A DNA stretch of 64,000 nt from Plicaturopsis crispa FD-325 SS-3 (GCA_000827205.1 KN832574.1:166860-230859); one strand, 5' to 3'. Positions 47,235 through 60,100 are shown, counted from the first letter of the stretch. The notes: a model not told the origin generated them from the letters alone. Made by a program: numbers and translations.

Positions 47235-49752
47235 TTAGACAGTAGCAATTGTACTCACCAGCCATGCCCAAAACGCCTCCATCTTGTTTCTCGGAGCCGG
47301 TTCCTCGTAACTGCAACACAATGTGAGTATACATACAGGAGGAAACGAGCCGCAGGGACACTTACCAGTCCGCCTCGATCTCGGCGAGCCCACTGGTGAA
47401 GTCCATCTCGCTCGGCTTCTTCATCGGGGTCTTCGTGACGAACTTGGCGCCCACGTAGAGGACCGGGAAGAGCGCGAACGGGAGGTAGTTCGTCACGAAG
47501 GTCGCCGTGTCCCATTTGTCTTTGAGGAACACTGACCACCCGGAGAACTATAGCCGCAACCACGAGTGAGTCAGCGGGGGAAAAGACACGCAGGGCAGAC
47601 ACGGGGACGCACGAGACAGAGAAGGAGGCAGCCGCACATGGCGTACCACGCAGCGTACGGCTGGAGGATGGACGCGAAGGGGAGGTTGCTCCTGTCCAGG
47701 CCCTGCGCGCGGAAGCCCTTGTAGAAGCGCAGATACGTGAAGGTGATGCCGAACCAGGTCATCAAGCCCGCGACGGAGGTCTAGTAAGCGCGGCCGGTCA
47801 TTCAGCATCAGTGACCTTGGGTGGAAAGGTGTGACGCACCATGTTTGCAAACCAGCCGAACACCGTGCCGGCGCCGGAGTTGATGCCCATGTATGCGAGC
47901 GTGGAGAAGAGCGAGCAGAACGCGAGCGCGGCGTAGGGAAGGCCGCTGCGCGATGTCCGCAGGAAGATGCGGGGCGCGTTGCCACTAACAGCGAGGCCGT
48001 CTGCAAAAAGATGAGCAACGATGATACACGCATGTTTTATTCATGTACTTACATAGGGCTCGGCTTGAAGTGTACAGATCGCTAGACGCCGCCGACCAAG
48101 CCGATGTCAAAAGACACGCATTAATTATCTGCAAGCCCATCTCGTCAGTGCCGTCTACTGTACAACCAGGAGAAATAGTTACGCACAGATGGCAGGCTCT
48201 TGATACCCGCATTGTTTATAGCGATGACGAAGGGAGAGTTGGCGGCGGTGCTTCCTTTCAGGTTGAGCTCTTTCGCGTTCGAGGGCACGAGGAGACCGAT
48301 GACGGCGGTTCCGCCGATGTAGAATAACAAGATACGGATGTACACCCGACGGATAGCTTTGGGGAGGTTGCGGCGCGGGTTCTTGGCCTCACCAGCAGCG
48401 ATCTGCAGTTCGCGAGGATGTGAGTATAAGGAATGGGATGGGGTGAGATCAAAGGTACGCACAGCAACGATCTCAGTGCCGATGAAACTGAACGCTGCCT
48501 GGGTCATGACGGCCCAGAATCCCAGGAAACGACCTTTCGCGCCGGCAATACCGTCAAATTGGACGAAAGGTCCAGGATGCTTCCAGTAGCGGAATCTATT
48601 GGGGAGAGTCCGGTCAATGCATGTCGACGACGACAATGATTCAAAAACAATTACCCGATACGGTCTGTTCAGAGCCAGAAAAGTCAGATTCCGTCGTAGT
48701 TCGTTAGCAGGGTAGTAGCTCACCATGGTTGGGCCCTCCACCCAGGTCCAGGACAATCCCAAGGATGATCAGGCCCGTGATAGTGATGATCTTGACCGAT
48801 CTATAAGGTCCCGCAGGTGAGCAAACTGCGAAGATAATAGCCGTACAGGTACCCACGCAAAGATGAACTCGGCCTCCCCATATACGCCGGCTCCGAACCT
48901 ATCGAACGACTTTGTGAGCACGGAGGACTTCACCAGACATAGGAAAGAAGGCGGACATGTTGATGACGACTATAACAACTATGCAGATGGATATCCACGC
49001 CGCATTGCTGATGGTGTCGTTCCAGTAGTTGATTAAGACCGCGGCCGCACTCAGCTCGGCGGGCAAGATGATTATCCAGTTGTACAGGTAGTTGTAGCCC
49101 ATGGCGAAGGAGAAGGCCGGGTCGACGAAACGTTCCGCTAGTTTGATGTGGCCTGACGGGCATGATGTTAGGCTAGTATACAGCATGACGGGTCGATACA
49201 TCCGTACCTCCAGGAATCGGGAGGAAAGCAATCATTTCACCGAGTGATATCTGAGAAGTCCATTAGCTTGTACGGTGTGTGAGACGCTGAACGACCATAC
49301 CATGACACTGTAGCAGATCTACCACAGTAAAAATGAGTGGGCATGTGCGATAAGCTGGACTGATTTTCGACTTACCGATCCAACGATAGCGTATCCCAAG
49401 AGCAGTCCCACAGGACCTCCATTGGACAGAGCACCAGCGGTACCAAGAAACAGACCAGTTCCAATGACACCTTTCAGATTTGAGTTTTACGTTAGTCGCG
49501 CATCTATGCAACAACAGAACAGAGCAGAAGAGACACACCTCCAATACTGGGAACATCGCGACATTAGCATTGCATATTCCGGATACGTGGCCTGTGTCCA
49601 TACCTGATCATGGATATATGCCTGTTCTTCAACTGGCGGACCAGCGGGCGCTCGGTGATCACCCCGGGCTTCTCAGAGACGACATAGTCCTCCGAGCCTG
49701 TGTGGATTTTCTCGCCCTCGGGAGACTCGTAGGGAGATGCCTTGTAAGCCAT
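47235..49752 (-). CDS. Amino-acid permease (APC/YAT family)
   Basis: This is a plasma membrane proton-coupled amino-acid transporter of the fungal Gap1/Dip5-type family. Sixteen exons, complement(47235-47310, 47366-47547, 47613-47780, 47840-48000, 48053-48128, 48187-48402, 48463-48595, 48655-48664, 48724-48800, 48857-48898, 48957-49152, 49208-49250, 49301-49318, 49376-49470, 49539-49546, 49604-49752), keep frame and give about 549 aa with about 12 membrane spans. The N-terminus is cytosolic and ends RQLKNRHISM. The first span has the signature ISIGGVIGTGLFLGTAGAL. Further on are LPIPGGHIKLAERFVDPAFS, GTEIVAIAAGEAKNPRRNLP, TSAWSAASSDLYTSSRALYG and SVAGLMTWFGITFTYLRFY. The C-terminus is FWAWLVSTIATV. 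It starts at ATG 49752, because the frame upstream opens only with GTG. Three exons are tiny (8, 10 and 18 nt). It is intact. Confidence 0.93.
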
Positions 49753-50897
49753 GACTGGAGCGGGGGGAGGAGGAGATGCGTCCGGGGGGAAGACACTCAC
49801 GATCAGGTTTATATACCGAGCGCCATGCCGTATCGTGCTAAGGCCCGTTCAAGTAAGAAGTTGTCAGGCCTGTCAGGGTGCAGCTTGATTTTGTGGCGGC
49901 CATCCAAAGATAGCGCCCACGCACCCCTGCGCAGACAGCCCCCGAAGGTCGTTATCTTGACGCCTGTGGGCCACGATTGTCAAATTAAAACTGATGTTTG
50001 AGCTGTTTATCACATTATTTACACGCGCAACGCGGTACCGTCGTACCTACTCGCTTACCTGGTACCTGCCTTGAAGGTTGTTGACGCCAGCGGACTGAAT
50101 AAGTGAAACCCTTGGCGCTGGAGAGCCCGCGGCGCTAAAGCGAGTGTGATAACCACGCAGACCGATAAGGGACCGGAGGTTGCACTCCTGGCTGCTCCGC
50201 ATTTTCAGATGGATCCGACCTGCCGCCACACCGATAAGCTACAAGGCACGCACACCGACATCGGTATGTTACTGCTGGAGCAGCTGTGCACTGTGCAGTG
50301 TCAAAATGTGTAAAGGGTCTTCGATGGACAGGACCAATGCCAGCATGTAAATCCTGTCATGCCAAACCGCATAGCCATTTCCCCGTGGGGAAACCGGCTG
50401 GCGTGCAACAGGGTTTAAGCAATGCCAATGGCGATGCTATGGATCGAAGAGCATCAGCATGCTCGCCACTCGCCTGTAGCCTGTTGACTTTTGACGTGCA
50501 GAGGCAGCACTACCTGATTCCTAAATTCTTCAGCACCGGAGAGCGTAAGGAGATATCGGCTAGAATGATTCAAGGTACATGCTCAGGACGCATGCTGAAA
50601 TGAAACATTATAGACCTGGAGTAGTGATTAGCGGTGCAGGACGTTTTGTTGAATATCTACTTACCCGGCAATGGCGGAACTATCACTTCCAGCAACGTCT
50701 CGCAACAAATATGCATTCGTGAATTCTGCCGCCGGTCGAGGGGCAAAGAAAACTGGCATGATGATCAAAAGCTATCCTGTCCGCACACAACTCAGCAGTA
50801 GGTCAACGTAACAGCTCTAGACTCACCCATTACAATGTATCGCCCGACGCCGAATGGTATACAAAACAGTACGTACACAAATTAAACCAAAATGCGA
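49753..50897. other. Intergenic
   Basis: This is the promoter side of the permease (-) and the 3' region of the hydrolase (-). No exon chain or repeat was recognised. Confidence 0.45.
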
Positions 50898-52192
50898 CTA
50901 CAAACGTGAGCGTGATGACCCTGTATCGGGTATCCTATCCAACACGTTCGCTATGGCGTCCGCGAGGGCATCCGGCTTCTCCTGCACGACCTACGCAGAT
51001 TCAGATACATTCAGATTGCATTCAGAAACCTACTTGCAAGCATGTGCAAAAACTTACAAAGTGGCCCGCATCCTCGACGACAGAGACAGAGGCTGCGGCA
51101 CCGTCAAGCGATCGCTGGACGTAGTCCGGGCTGGTGGTATGCGTAAGTAAGCCTCAGAGGCGCGGAGCAAGCCGTAGTATGTATGACCCACACAATGTCG
51201 CTTCGGTCGCCCCAGATGACGTGCACAGGAAGCGCCTCGCAGACACGGTACAGCTGTGTCATCCCGTGAAACTGTGGTTTGACGTCCGGATACGAGATGG
51301 CCTCCTGCTTCCTGTCGCACTTCAGGACGACGCGTGCCCCATCGTCGTATAGCCCGTGCTCCTACAAGAAGCAGGAATTGTGAGGCGAAGTCCCACATGA
51401 AAGCCAGGAGGATGACACACAGTGAATAGCTTGACGGCTCGCGGGTCCCACATTGCCCAGGGAAGCCGCTTCCTCAGCGAAGCAAACGCGTCGTCCCTCG
51501 TCGGCCACGACTCGCGGCGAGCGAGCGTCCCACGCATTATAAAGTCCATCATCGTCTCTCGATCCTCTCGCGTCTCATTATACATCGCCTCCCATATAAT
51601 CGTCGGCTCGACGAGGAAGAGTGCAATATACGGCAGGGCTGATGAGGGGAAATATTCGGTGGTATTGAGTCTTCAGCTAGGGTCAGTCGGAAGGGCGCGC
51701 GGACACGCAGTGGGCCACGCACAAAGCAGCGGCCCCGGCCGACTGGCCTATGGGCACTATGCGGTGCCCGCGCAGCTCGAGCTTGACGAAATCCGCGATC
51801 GCGGACGTCCAGTCGACTATTGAGACGCCCTGCGGACGCGCTTTGAGGGCCTCGAAGTTGAGCAGGGCGGCGTCGCCGTGGTTCTGGCGGTCGACTGAGA
51901 TGGCTTCGCGGATACGTAGGTGCGGAGCCTTGGGCTGTTGGAGCGCGAACAGCCGTTCCAGCATGATCTCCCACTGTTCTTTGCCTGTATGAGAGCTCGC
52001 TGCTCAGCGCGAGGCATTAGTGCTAACTTGTATCGACGACTGCTCACAAGAACCGATACAATGCGCGAGCAGGAGCGTCAGACCAGCGCCGTTGCTTGTG
52101 TCGCGAGGTGTATAGCGTTTCGCGGCCACTTTCAAGCCATTTGGTCCATTTAAAACGAGTGCAGTCTGGTCAACGTGGACAGTGCGCAGCAT
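50898..52192 (-). CDS. Alpha/beta hydrolase
   Basis: Six exons, complement(50898-50990, 51058-51130, 51192-51361, 51421-51670, 51705-51984, 52048-52192), keep frame and give about 336 aa. The start MLRTVHVDQTALVLN leads to KVAAKRYTP and the first strand LTLLLAHCIGS. The nucleophile elbow is IGQSAGAAALCVAH (Ser). The lid-like helix FIMRGTLARRESW follows, then PVHVIWGDRSDIV (acid region) and VVEDAGHFVVQEKPDALADA with the catalytic His. It resembles a fungal alpha/beta-hydrolase fold enzyme; a substrate cannot be inferred. The start is ATG 52192. One intron is only 34 nt. An alternative reading without that intron would end in a stop soon after the elbow. Confidence 0.85.
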
Positions 52193-52659
52193 TCCTGTCA
52201 CCGCGAGATAGGATCGTTGCCAGCAGGACTTTCAAGAACAACGATGACCAGTAGCTAGCCAGTCGAGACCTGGATAGTCGGGGGGACACAGTTTGCCGGT
52301 CACCGTTGAGCATCAGTACTTATCACAGACCGGGGCAGCTGACATGGGGTAAGTATAAAGTTTACCAAGAGGACGTTGGAGGACGCACAAAGAACGCGTT
52401 CCTCAACGAACGGTGATCAACTTGAATCGCGTTGCTCCTCCTGGATCCTGAAACGATGGAGAGATCCAGTCAAACCTGCTGCAGGTCTTGCTTTATGGCG
52501 TCTCATGGGCAGCTGGAATGAGAGGCAAAGGGGAAAATAACATAGGGTGATAGTGTGGGTGTTGGTGCCAAATGGTAAACGGTACAAGATGTGTGGGATG
52601 TGATGCAAAATCGTTAGACGGTCATACTCATACTCCTACTTCAAAGTTCCTTCTCCTCT
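52193..52659. other. Intergenic
   Basis: This is the promoter of the hydrolase and the 3' region of the next minus-strand gene. Nothing else was recognised. Confidence 0.5.
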
Positions 52660-53653
52660 TCATCGCCGCGCAACACGCTTCCGTTCTCTTCCATCATCCT
52701 CTACATCCATAGCCTCTTCGACTCTTTCTCTCGCCCCCATGCGCGTACTGCGTGTTCGGCGCCTGCTTCCACCTGGCGGCCCCATTGTGCTCCTGCTACC
52801 GCCTCCAGGATTCTGAGACGGCCCAACGGTGGAACCATCGATCGAGATGGGCACCGGTGCTGCATTCGAATCGAGCATCATCATGACGGCGTGGCGGCGC
52901 TTCGCACCCACCGCTACGTCTGCTACAGGAGGTGATGGGGGCGGCGAAGAAAATCCGGAGTCCTGAGATATGTCGGCAGCGGGTACGCGGGATTTGGAGC
53001 GAGCTGAAGCGCTTGGTCGGGGGGCAGGAGGGCCAGGAGAGACAGACGACCGATCAGAGGCGATCGGAGTTGCACGCGCTGGGAGAGTTGATGACGAGGC
53101 CGTGGGCTGAGAGCTCAAAAGTTAGTCAACGTAGCGGAATAGCGCAAAGGCATACGTACCTGTTCTTTGGGCTTCGGAGCGGGTGCTGCAGGGGCAGGCG
53201 GTTTGCTGGCAGATTTCGCAGTTGTGCCACTGGCCTTGTTCGCGGCACCCCTCTCCCTGTCTCGCTCCTCGTCTTCCTCTTCCTCCTCTTCGCGCGACTT
53301 CACTGCGTCGAGCCTCGCCTCTATCCAGTCCATCACGCGCCCGATGGTCATGCCACCATCACCGGGTTCGCCGACGGAGACACCCTGCTGAATCATGAGC
53401 AGGAAGTCCTGACATGCCGCAGCGTATCCTGCATTGTAAGCACGTTTCGAGGTCTGTCGAGACGACCGGTAGAGTGTCGTGATGCTCAGTGCCGCAGCTG
53501 TGCGTTGCGACCGTCAGTCCCGAACCGTCGATAGCAATCTCGGGCAAAGACAACAAACACACCTTTGAAGTTGTTGAGCAAGTCTTTCTCGGCATTGGCG
53601 AGGTTCGCTGTCGGGAGCGATGTCGCTAGAGTGTTCAAATCCAAGGATTCCAT
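52660..53653 (-). CDS. Small conserved protein, HAPSTR1/C16orf72-like N-terminus, Ser/Pro-rich tail
   Basis: Three exons, complement(52660-53106, 53160-53497, 53563-53653), keep frame and give about 291 aa. The N-terminus is MESLDLNTLATSLPTANLAN, then a helix (AEKDLLNNFKAAALSITTLY) and RAYNAGYAAACQDFLLMIQ. It continues with MTIGRVMDWIEARLDAV and a very acidic run (REEEEEEDEERDRER). The second half is Ser/Pro-rich and disordered, with basic ends (GGSRRRTRSTRMG, ERKRVARR). The early part recalls the conserved fungal relatives of HAPSTR1 (C16orf72), which in animals partners HUWE1 in stress responses; this link is a tentative resemblance. It is divergent from the ABC transporter, with 528 bp between starts. 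Confidence 0.65.
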
Positions 53654-54181
53654 AAGAAAACGTTTGCGTTGCGTTACGAGGAGGAGGCAGAGAGCGAAAG
53701 GCGGCGGCAGCGTCGGCGTCGCAGCCGCTAACCGAACAGATAAAATAAATAAATAAATGATAAACAAATGGATATCACCGGGTCCGCCCAGGCCCCATCA
53801 TCCGTCCGCGCTGCACCGTTGGTGAATTGTTCTTTGTCGTCGTCCACGACGATAACGCTTGTTTCACGCGTCGGCGAGCTCTGTGCGCTAGTTGCTGCGC
53901 TCACTATATTCGACTATACACTCTTTCTACTGCGCGGTACGGTCCCAAGACTCAGGACTCTTGTCATATCAACTAATAATCGGCCATAGCCGTGCAGAGC
54001 CTTACTCACTGGCAAGAGCACAAGGCTACAGTAACGGGATCCAATCAAATTGTAAGGATTTATTAATACCCCGGTGAAGGTTGTCGAATTAACGATTCAC
54101 TGTGATGCCGCAGCGTAGCGCGTCCGAGGTTGATAAGTGCGCGTATATTTGTTGAATTTCACTTTCAACCTCCCATCCAGC
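53654..54181. other. Divergent promoter region
   Basis: It lies between the HAPSTR1-like gene (-) and the ABC transporter (+). There is no obvious TATA box. It may be a shared bidirectional promoter. Confidence 0.45.
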
Positions 54182-57100
54182 ATGGGCAGTCTCTGTGATA
54201 CGACAAACCCGTTCGACTTTCGCGACGCCTGCGTTAGGTCGACATGGGCGGCGTTCTTCCCAGCAGTTCTCGTCGCGCTCTTCTGCATCTCCTCAGTACC
54301 CCTACCGCTGCCGAAACCTATACGTGGCTTCGTCGACAGCATCAAAGCGCCATTCCGGACATTCTTGACACTTCCGGAGGCGGAGGCGCTTGACGAGGAC
54401 AACGGCGACGTTCTACCAGAACAGACCAAGGCAGTTACGCCACTCTGGCGCACCGTCGTTCTCTCCTGGATCGCACTCGTGGAAGCGCTCATCTGGCTCG
54501 CCATCGGGTCGTTCAATCTCATTACCCGCACCGAAAACGACAGCGTGTGGTCGGGTGTCCTGCCCATTCTCACGGCCGTGTCCTGGCTCTATGCCGCCGC
54601 CCGGCCCGTCTGGCGCCCAGCGCCCACCCCACCCTACGACCTTTTTGCGCTGTACTGTGTGCATCTCGTGTTCGGTGTGCTTCTTCTTGGCGGGGTATTG
54701 TTCGACCGCCAATTCGGCGTCCCGCTGCCCGGGACCATTCGCGTCGTGGGCATGGCGCTCAACTTGGCCGCTATCGTCGGTCTTCTCAGCGTCGTACTCA
54801 TGATGCCGCTCGCCATTCCGAGCAGCAAGGTCAAGAAAGAAGATATCGTGAGCATTGCAGTTCCCTTTTGGGTGAGCATATATCTGACAAGCGCCACGCA
54901 GGGCGTCACTGTCTCACCCGACGACTATACCACCCTCTTCGGCTGGATCACGTTCTCGTGGGTGTACCCGCTCATCAAACGCGTACGTTCGTTATATTTG
55001 TGACTGTTCAACGCCCTGATGTTCGACGCAGGGAACGAACGCGACCTTGAACGAGAAAGACGTGTGGGAATTGAGTCCGGCTCTACAGTCGCGTCCGGTC
55101 TTCATCAAATTCAGCAGCATGAAGTAAGCATTCCCGAACCATGCGTGAGCAGTACTTGACGATATCCGATAGGCGGGCAACCCTCATTCGACAGCTAGTG
55201 GCTTCAAATACGCTCGACCTCTTGTTTGTCTATCCCCTCGCTGCTTACATTTTGAATCTTATTCACTCTATGGCACCAGTCTGGACTTCTTCCTAACTTT
55301 CGTTAGCGTAATCTTCAACTATGCAGGGCCCTTCTTCTTGAAGTACGTCCTTCTTTTTCTCTGCAACCGCATATAGTCACCTGATCCCCTTCCCCAGACG
55401 CATCCTCGACGCCATCGACCATCCTACCCCGGAGTCGCGCGCACGCGCATATGTTTACGCGTTCCTCGCGTTCCTCTGCATGCTCTTCAAGGTGCGTGTC
55501 GTCCCCCAAGTAATTTGACTCCTCGTTAATAGGTTCTCCCTATCACAGGCCCAGGCAGATGTGCAGCACTTGTGGTTCGGGCGGCGTGCGGCCACGCGCA
55601 TGCGGATGGAGCTTATGGCAGCCATCTACGACAAGGCACTCAAACGGAAGGACTACTCCGGGATCGTTGACAAGGAGAAGCTCGAAAAGGTGAAGACGGT
55701 GGCCGAGCAGAGCAAAATGACCAAGGAGGAGGCGAAGAAGGCCGCTGATAAGAAAGACGACCCGAAAGCGGGCGCTGACACTGGCAAAATCGTGCGTATA
55801 CTTCGCTGCCTCTTTTCTACGCACGCACTGACGATTGTCCAGGTCAACCTTATGGCCGGTGACGCGAACAGGGTACGGCGACTTGTGCACAAAAAGAATT
55901 TGCCAACTGTCTAACATGTCTCCAGATCGCTCAAATGGTCTCGGGAGCCTATTTCATCTACGGAGGTCCGTCTTGTGACCCCACGTTGTTAACTTCAATC
56001 TCATTAGCTTGATGTTTAGCTCCTATCGAAGTAATCATCGGAAGTATCTTCCTCTACCAGTGAGTCCCACCTGCGAGACCTCCCTACCCAGGTCACTCAT
56101 GTCTGTCCAGGCTTTTAGGATGGTCCGCGTTTGCGGGCTTCGTGGTCCTCGTTATTGGCTGGCCGCTGAACAGCCTCATATCCAAGCGCAGCATCCGCAT
56201 CCAAAAGGGCGTGCTCGCAGCTCGCGACAAGCGTATGGGCGTCTTGAACGAGCTCATCGGCTCGGTCAAGTTCATCAAGTTCTTCGCGTGGGAAGAGCGC
56301 TGGATCCAGCGTGCGCTGGACTCCCGGGAGGTCGAGATGGGATGGATGGTCAAAGGTCAGTCCACCACCGCCTCGAGGGTTTTGTATTCTCACATGGTGC
56401 GCGTAGCTCGTGTCAACTCGGTCCTCTTCTCCCTTCTGTGGATGACTGCGCCGATTCTGGTGTCTGTGGTGGCGTTCTTTACATATGTCGCCAGAGGAAA
56501 CGAGTTGACGGTGCCGATTGCTTTCACGGTACGTTGCTCCTACTATGTCTATGCACCGTGCTGACATGCGTCGTCGTAGTCGATTGCCTTATTCAACATG
56601 ATCAGGCAACCGTTGAACGTTATTCCTACTTGGTGAGTGGGTCTTACACTTCGCCTCTAACAGTGGCCACTAACAATCGACCTCGTCATCTAGGATCATT
56701 CAAATCCTTCAGGTAATTTCCTTGAGCAATCGAGGTCTCGCTGGTGCTAACACTGTTTATTAGACTGGAGTAGCTCTGAACCGCATTGCTACATTCCTCG
56801 GTGAGGATGAGGTGAGCGAACAGATATCGTCGCTCAAGAAGCCACGGAATGCACCGTCGGCAGACAACGTACACGACGAAGGCCTCGGTATCGAGAATGG
56901 TACCTTCAAGTGGAACGAGATCGAAGTCACCCAGGAGAAGGACAGTAAAGACAAAGGCAAGAACAAGAGCGCGTCGACAGCCAGCGAGGAGACGGCAGTC
57001 GAGGAGCCGACAGGCCACCGCTTCGAACTCAAGGACATCTCGATAAAATTCCCCGAGGGCAAACTTACCTGCGTTACCGGACCGACCGCTAGCGGTAAAA

Positions 57101-60100
57101 CGGCGTTGTTGGTAAGACAGCGTCAGACTTCATGTTTGCTATGACCTGACTTATGTTCGTAGATGGCACTCCTCGGTGAACTGACGTTAATCGAGGGACG
57201 GCTCATCATGTCCAAGGACAGTTCCTCGGTTGACGAGAATGGGCTTGCGCACACGATCTCGTATGCTGCGCAGTCTCCCTGGCTGCGTCATCAGTCGATC
57301 AAAGACAACATTCTTTTCGGATATCCATACGACGAGGAGAGGTACAACGCCGTTGTAGACTGCTGCGCACTCCGACCGGATCTCGACATCCTCGAAGACG
57401 GCGATCAGACTGAAATCGGTGCAAGGTTAGTTTTCGAGAACACATTCCAAAACCTGGGAAGATCACTGATACTGCCACCTACACAGAGGCGTCAGTCTCA
57501 GTGGAGGGCAGAAAGCCCGGTATGTCCATTTGAAGCGTATTTATCTCGTATATTTCTGAACGTGTCTTCAGGGTCGCCCTTGCACGGGCTGTGTACGCTC
57601 ACACCAAATACGTCCTTCTAGACGACCCTCTTAGTGCTGTGGTAGGTTTATTTGCTTGTTCATACAGAAACTTCATGCTGATAGGTACATTTACAGGACA
57701 GCCACACAGCCCGGTCGTTGTTCGATAAACTGTTCCGTGGCCCTCTCTTGGCTAACCGCACCGTTGTATGTATATTTTCCTCCCAAGATTTATTGTGTAC
57801 TAAATGTGAATGTACTCATTCAGATCCTTGTCACGCATCACGTCGAGCTCGTCCTACCCGGTACGCAGTATTTGGTCCGCATGCTCGATGGCCGTATCGA
57901 CTCGCAAGGCACTGTCGAGGAGCTTCGCGCACAAGGCATCTTAGACGACATCACCCACGAGGCTTCTGTCGAAGTGCAGGAAGAAGAGCAGGCCGTTCTC
58001 AAGAAGGAGGAGCCCACCGACGCAGTCGAGGCACTTCCCGCGGAACCTACGGATGCTGAGCCCACTGGCGAGGCAAAGAAACCGAAGAAACTCATCAAGG
58101 ACGAACATCGTGAAACTGGCGGAGTCAAGTGGAATATATATAACAGTCAGTAATTTGTCCACCCATTCATTCGATGCTGTGCTAAGCGGATGTTCAGGCT
58201 ATCTCAAGGCTTCGTGGGTCCAAAAGCTCTGCTACTGCGGTACTGTATCTCAACGTTTCTTGTCGTCTATAGGTCGTATTGGACCTGGGGCATCTTGGCA
58301 TTCATCGTCGTCATCAGTCAGGTGAACGGTATTCTTTCATCAGCTTGAACGATCACCGCTAAATGTTTTTGCGACGCAGTTATTGGGCATCACGGAAAAA
58401 TTGTGGATAAAGGTAGAATTGTCCTATTGCTTCCTGTCCGCATCTAAGATAGACCTCATTCATATTCAACCACATCACGAAATTGCGTGATGATTTGGCG
58501 TCACGCTAGCGCCAATTTCGTGATGTGGTCGAGTATGAATGAGGTCTATCTTACTCATTACCCGTTTCGTAGACCTGGGGAGAAGCCTACGGACCTGAGG
58601 CGAACCTGACTGCGTCGTACGCATTCAATTCCTTTGCTACCGCAGAACATGAAGTCTCCATGGATGGTATCCTGTCGTTCCCTCAACACTCAGGCAGCCT
58701 GCACGGTATCGAGGCTTCGAGTTTCACGACCACTACTCTTCCTCGTGCTCAAGATCACCCCCTATTCTATGTCGGCGTTTACGCCGCTATCGCCTTGCTG
58801 ACGGCCACAGCGAGTATCATCTCCGTAATCGTGCAATACACCGGTGCTCTCCGTGCATCGCGCATCATGTTCCAACAACTCCTCGTTGGCGTTGTACGGG
58901 CCACAATGCGGTGGCATGATGTTACACCCCAAGGTAAGCCATATTGTACTTTTCTCTGGCCATCCTGTCGCTAACATGCCGTGTGTAGGACGCATGTACG
59001 TACATATTCCTTGCACAGCTAGTAACGACTAATCCGTACACTGTCAGGCTCAATCGGTTTGGAAAGGTCAGCAATTTGCTGTCTCGTATCCAAGTTTGGG
59101 ACAATTTTATCTTACTTCACTTTCGCGACACTAGGATGTTGAGACCATCGACTCCTCTTTGGCTAGCTCTTTGCAGGCAGTCAACTCGTCTCTGGCGACT
59201 TTCTTTGCTGCTATCCTTACTGTAGCGTGAGTTGACACGTCGCATCCAACATGCGCGCTATTCATACTGACGAAACATCAGTGTGGTGTTCCCGTGGTTC
59301 TTGATCCCAGCCTTTATTATCGGGACTGCCTACCGTCGGCTAGCTATTGGCTATCTGAACACAGGTAAGCTGCAATTGCGTCCTTGGCCTCATTGTAGAT
59401 CTGATGTCGGTGATAGGTCGTGACCTTCGACGCATGGAGTCGAACAGTCGGTCACCCATATTCTCCGGGTTCGGCGAGTTGCTTGAAGGCATAGTCACTG
59501 TCCGTGCGTTCTCTGCGGAAAAGCGGTTCTTGGATGGCCTTCATAGCATGATTGATGCTACTACGAAACAATGTTCGTATTTCCTCTAAGTATGTCCTCC
59601 ATCGACTGACGGAAAGATGCGCGCTGTTTTCTTTGCAGGGGTTAGTTCTAAAGTCCCTTCCTATCACACTGTGCTTTACTAACCTCCGACCTTGTCACGC
59701 CTACTCATCCACAGTTCGCATTCTGGATGACCAACAGATGGCTACTCTTGAACTTCGACGGACTCGGTGCCATTGCCGTGTTTGTCACTACTTTGTTTGC
59801 GTTATCCGGTTTTGTCTCCGCTGGTATCGCTGGTCTATGTATCACCTCCGCCATGGCCTTCACTACTAGTATATACTGGGCATGCAGGTGCGTTCCCGTC
59901 CTGCGCGTCTGTGTAGACATGCCAATCACGGCGCCATCTTTTGCATAGATTCTGGACAGCATTGGAGCTCGATTTAAAGTAGGTGTTTTTTTCTCTTCGC
60001 AATACCGTGTGGCTAACCGAAATCCCAAGCTCTGTCGAACGTATCGTGGAGTACTTGGACCTTCCGCAAGAGCCCCCAGCGGTCATCGAATCGAACCGAC

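Noticed and set aside
52932-53534. 200-codon plus-strand frame
   Set aside because: It is antisense to the HAPSTR1-like gene, whose three exons are conserved in type and phase.
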